From: Campylorhamphus procurvoides
Taxonomy: Eukaryota; Chordata; Aves; Passeriformes; Dendrocolaptidae
Assembly (NCBI GenBank): GCA_013396655.1
Contig: WBMV01005969.1
Span: 219,534-283,533, forward strand
DNA length: 64,000 bases
Direction: 5' to 3'
Each line of letters opens with the position of its first letter. Positions within the stretch are counted from its first letter, which is position 1. A program made the position numbers and the translations under genes. This document shows, piece by piece, positions 60,338 to 64,000 of the stretch. A model generated the notes under the pieces. That model saw nothing but the letters and a program-made list of their open reading frames with translations, ran no database searches and was not told where the DNA came from.

Positions 60338-60368
60338 TTTAAACCACTTTAAGGAAAAGTGGTTTAAA
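60338..60368. repeat. Hairpin with 12 bp arms plus direct repeat
   Basis: TTTAAACCACTT (60338-60349) and AAGTGGTTTAAA (60357-60368) are perfect inverted repeats around a 7 nt loop. The sequence TTTAAGGAAAAGTG occurs at about 60318 and again at about 60348, so the hairpin seems to have grown by a 30 nt step duplication. Confidence 0.85.
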
Positions 60369-63300
60369 GTGAAAGGTATTACCTGCTATTTGTAAATCTC
60401 CACTCCAGTACTTGTGACAACTGTATAGCAGCTCAGCATATTAATAAACAGTACAGTATCAAAAGTTTATCAAAAAGTTCCAACTGTGTTACTGAGATAT
60501 AATGATCCATAATTCATTTGATTCTCTTAATACAGAAGTCCAGGCTTGGCATGACAATTCTTTGTGAGGCAGAATGCAGTGGATTGGCAGAATGCCTCTT
60601 CAGACAGCAAATCTTTTAGAAGATCTACCTAGAAGATCTACTAAAAAAACCCCAAAACTCAAACGCAAAAGACTTAAAATTCAAGTTAACACTTTCAGAA
60701 TATCATCACTATTTTCATAAGGCTTTGTGAGGTTTAATTATTCTGATAATCATGGGCAAAAGGGCTGAGACCTTAGGAGTAGATGTTTAGAAGTACACAG
60801 GTACTGGGGAACAAACATCTAAACATTGGGGTTTTGTGGCTAAGTATCCGTGTGTCATTTCCCAGTGCTAATGGGAAGACTGAAGTTCCCATGGCAACTC
60901 CCTACCTGCAGATGCTGATTAGAAATACTTAAAAATCTTTGGGCACACACCTTCACTGGTATTTAACCTCTTATTTTCCACCCAAGCATATTATTTTCAG
61001 AAATCTACACTCATCTATGCACATGTTGAGTTGTCTGTACTGCTTTGAAGTCTCAGGTCAGTGGGTTACCAGTGTCTTGACCTCAAGCTATAGTATGTGG
61101 GAGTACTGAAGACTGAGCTGGAAAATGAAGGCAGAGCTGGATGGCAAAGGCTCAGGCTGCACCCACAGAGCACACAACAGGACTGCATCGAACTAATTGG
61201 ACTAGCATTGAGTGATGGCAATGAGATGTTCAGAAAAAGCAGATGATTGGGATAACTGGCAAGAAGTCCTTCTGAGTTTCCGCTTCTCGTACCACCATCA
61301 GCTTGCTGAGAATTATAGCTGTTGGCATGCAGAACGTTGTCAACAAGGTGTCAAAGCAACAGCACCTTCACTGAAGTCACGTTTCATTGTTGTCGCTGCA
61401 GAGTGGCAGTTTTACAAAAGAAACAGCTGATAGATCCACTTCTCATTTTCCCTGGATGAATTATGTAATCTGTGGATAAATTGTAGTGAAGGCAAAGAGC
61501 CAGCATGGACCTGGCAGGACTTTGCTCAAATTCAGTGGTGTGAGAACACAGCTCTCTTGCTTCCAGAAACACACCAGTAGTCCACACTGCACCCATTTAC
61601 CCTCTCCCAGCTTGGCTGGCTCTGCTCACACCTTGGGGTCAATGATGCTGCCAGTGGGCTGGCACGTTTCTGCATTGCTGCCTGCAAGCTAACCTGGCAT
61701 CCTGGAAATGAACATCCAGGGAACTGCGGAGCAGAAATACTGAGTGGGCAGAATAAGAAAAACTATCTGGTTTGTTATTATTCAGTGTATTCAGCCTCTC
61801 ATTGTTGTTTGTAATGGAAACCTGATGAGTATCAAAACAAAACACTGAGGAGGGCACTGGCTGTCTCTTTTTATCACAACATTTCTGAGTGTTTTGCCTG
61901 TGCTCTTTCCTGACAGAAGCAATTTCCAACCACCCAAGAGCTGGCAACACAAAGTGCAGGAGCAAGAGGTGAATGGCTCCATTTTGGTGCTGGGATTTGC
62001 CACAAAGAAAGATTTGTTTGCAAAAGAAGTGACCATGCAGTCAGGAAGCCACTAATTTGAAGACAATAGATATTGAACACAGTTTTCCCGGGGAGGGACA
62101 AATGCTCCGTATCTATATGTCTCCATATGTCTGAGACATCCACCTGAGTTTTACTGCTTGTGGTAATAGTTTTTAGGTTTTACTATACTGTCGTTTCATT
62201 TGCTTGTAAATTAAAGCAGGATTTAGCATGATCCATTGAAAAGAATACTGAAAGTAATGGAATGAGGACCTCTAACCTATTCCCTGAAAGTTGTAATGAA
62301 GCAGCCAATGAATGACCAGAGAAAAGAAATACTTTGGTTTCCAAGAGAGTTTGAGAAGGTTCTTGATTTTTGAGGAAAATTTAGTGACCACATTGAATTA
62401 TGATCTACTCAGATATTATGTTCACTCTGGAATATAAAACAGCAGAAAGAGAGATATGATGTGTGTAAACAATGTTACCATTGACAGAGGAGATAATCTA
62501 CCCAAGACTCACTAAGGAAGTTTGGTGTTTTCCGAGGTAACAGCAGATCTGAAAGACCAGATGCTTATTGATGGACCTTAGTCACACTCTCTTAAATAAG
62601 TCCTCAATTTGAGATAATCTGTCATGCAGAATTTTCAAGGCACACAGTTTTTGTTTAAAAAGCATTGTTTTGGGTAAAAGCTGGGTAAAGGCCATGGTGG
62701 GTAACAACTGAAAATCTGACTTCACTGAAGGGAAGCTCACTGCACTTAACCTAATCCTCATTGGAAATCAGACTTCAACAGTTTTTAACCAAGCTTTTGT
62801 TTATAATAAAACTAGTGGGCTTACATGCTTCATCCAACACAAAAATATAAGATCCTCCATGTTTCTCCCCTTCTGCATGCAGTGATGCATAGGTAAATGA
62901 AACAGGGGAAACCTCACCTATTTGGAAGTGCAAATAAACTCCATGTTCTGGGTTTGATGCACATGAACTGATATGGCCATGGAGCTCAACAAAGCAGCTG
63001 TGAGGGCAACATCAGAGACAGCTGTAGTTTTGCACTTCCATGTCCATATTCAATCCAAGTTCACTACTGACTTCGTCCATGATCTTTTGATCATAGCTGA
63101 TTTTTCTGAAGTGAAAAGGTCAAACTTCCGTAGAAAGGAGGAGAAAGGTGTTACCATGTAGTAGGTTCACATACTAGGTCAAAATCTAAGTGAGAGCAGA
63201 GGATGGTGACATCAAAGACTATAAATTGTTCCCAAGAGGTCTGTGCAGAGGGATGACAGGCATATAGATCCTGTAGTCCAACCCATATTGCTCATCTCCC

Positions 63301-64000
63301 CAACACTCAGGAGAAATTTCTTACTCCACTGGTGTAGGCAGAGGCAAAGAAAATAATCTTCATCTCTTTTATAGAACAAGATATTTCTGCAAAATTTTTA
63401 GAGGAATCCAGACTTTGTCTGGGAAGTTTTTAGAGGGAAAGTATAGATTCTCTCACACACCAGACCTTTGTCCCGCTTGTGAGACTCAAGGTGCACACTG
63501 CTCTTCTGGCGTGGGGCTCTGGCCACACTTTTAAAACCATGAAATCATTTGCTCTCCAAGTTATGAGAAGAAAATATATAAGGATTCAAAGTGACCAGGG
63601 ACTGAGCTAACTGGCCTGTGGTGATTACACAGAAACTGTTGAATGTATCTTCTCAGGTGACCACTGTGGGCTTAGTAAGTTAGTCCTGACTCTGCAAACA
63701 AGGACAGAAATCAGAGAAAAATAATTTCTGCAAGATGACACATAGCTATGTCACATCTAATCCCATCCAGGTGCTTAAACAGAAAGGAACAAGTTTTCTG
63801 CTCTCAAACAATTACCCTTAAGCCTTTTCAGCTAAATCCTACCACAAGAATCAGAGAGCAGAATCTTACAACACCCCAAGAAGTCACACAGGGCCTGGCA
63901 GTGTTGGCTCTGTTCAAAGACAGCATGGACACACACACACTAGTGTTAACTTCTAACAAGTGGCAGTAGAGTTCAAATTCTGCAGTTTTCCTACATTTCT

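Larger units (their letters stand above)
44595..64000. other. VIT 5' flank or untranslated first intron, no convincing coding exon
   Basis: Because the ATG exon starts at an acceptor, some of this 19.4 kb is the first VIT intron and the promoter may lie within it. By vertebrate gene order FEZ2 would follow beyond the right edge, head to head with VIT, but none of its codons are seen. Contents found: GT and AT microsatellites, a CR1 tail (56805-57028), a nested hairpin (54610-54653), a 17 bp tandem repeat (53011-53044), a polypyrimidine tract (59342-59420) and a hairpin (60338-60368). The many open frames here show no recognisable domain. Confidence 0.6.

Noticed and set aside
63690..63910. 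Resemblance to a MIR-type SINE (TGACACATAGCTATGTCACA, AAGTCACACAGGGCC)
   Set aside because: Only short phrases match and the order is unclear. Not enough to call an element.
1..64000. CRISPR array, tRNA, rRNA or prokaryotic operon
   Set aside because: No regularly spaced repeats, cloverleaf sequences or ribosomal motifs were seen. The window is clearly vertebrate.

Overview
This window is vertebrate nuclear DNA, almost certainly from a bird. It holds one recognisable protein-coding gene, split into many exons and encoded on the minus strand. The repeats are avian in style: CR1 LINE pieces, one of which ends in the typical ATTCTATG-type 3' octamers, and a 428 bp solo LTR. There are no operons, bacterial genes, tRNAs, rRNAs or CRISPR arrays.

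The gene is VIT (vitrin; an orthologue described in chick under the name akhirin, from memory). It is a secreted extracellular-matrix protein with the order signal peptide, LCCL domain, Thr/Pro-rich linker, vWA1, vWA2. I could place 16 coding exons between 44555 (ATG) and 8116 (TGA). All 15 splice junctions join in phase and give 2121 nt, or 706 residues plus stop. Fourteen introns are GT-AG. Intron 5 uses a GC donor with the exact AG|GCAAGT consensus. The exon holding the ATG begins at an acceptor at 44594, so at least one untranslated exon and the promoter lie further up, at higher coordinates, and were not identified.

Layout by coordinate. 1-2612 looks like the end of a long 3' UTR of a plus-strand gene converging on VIT; by vertebrate synteny STRN is the expected neighbour, which is inference. 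2613-7425 is convergent intergenic DNA. 8116-9383 is the vWA2 domain (two exons). 11401-12568 is vWA1 (three exons). 15058-35422 holds seven small linker exons, all in phase 1-1 and all multiples of three, scattered over 20 kb. 39549-41701 is the LCCL domain (two exons). 42678-44594 is the signal peptide and N-terminus. 44595-64000 is 5' flank or the first untranslated intron, with a CR1 tail, hairpins and a long polypyrimidine tract but no convincing coding exon.

The most notable points are the GC-AG intron, the block of seven frame-neutral linker exons, an in-frame alternative acceptor that would remove the signal-peptide core, a Trp inside the vWA1 MIDAS loop, the solo LTR with an intact 6 bp target-site duplication and promoter-like motifs, two pairs of unclassified internal repeats, and several hairpins. 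I found no strong evidence for an undescribed biological system.
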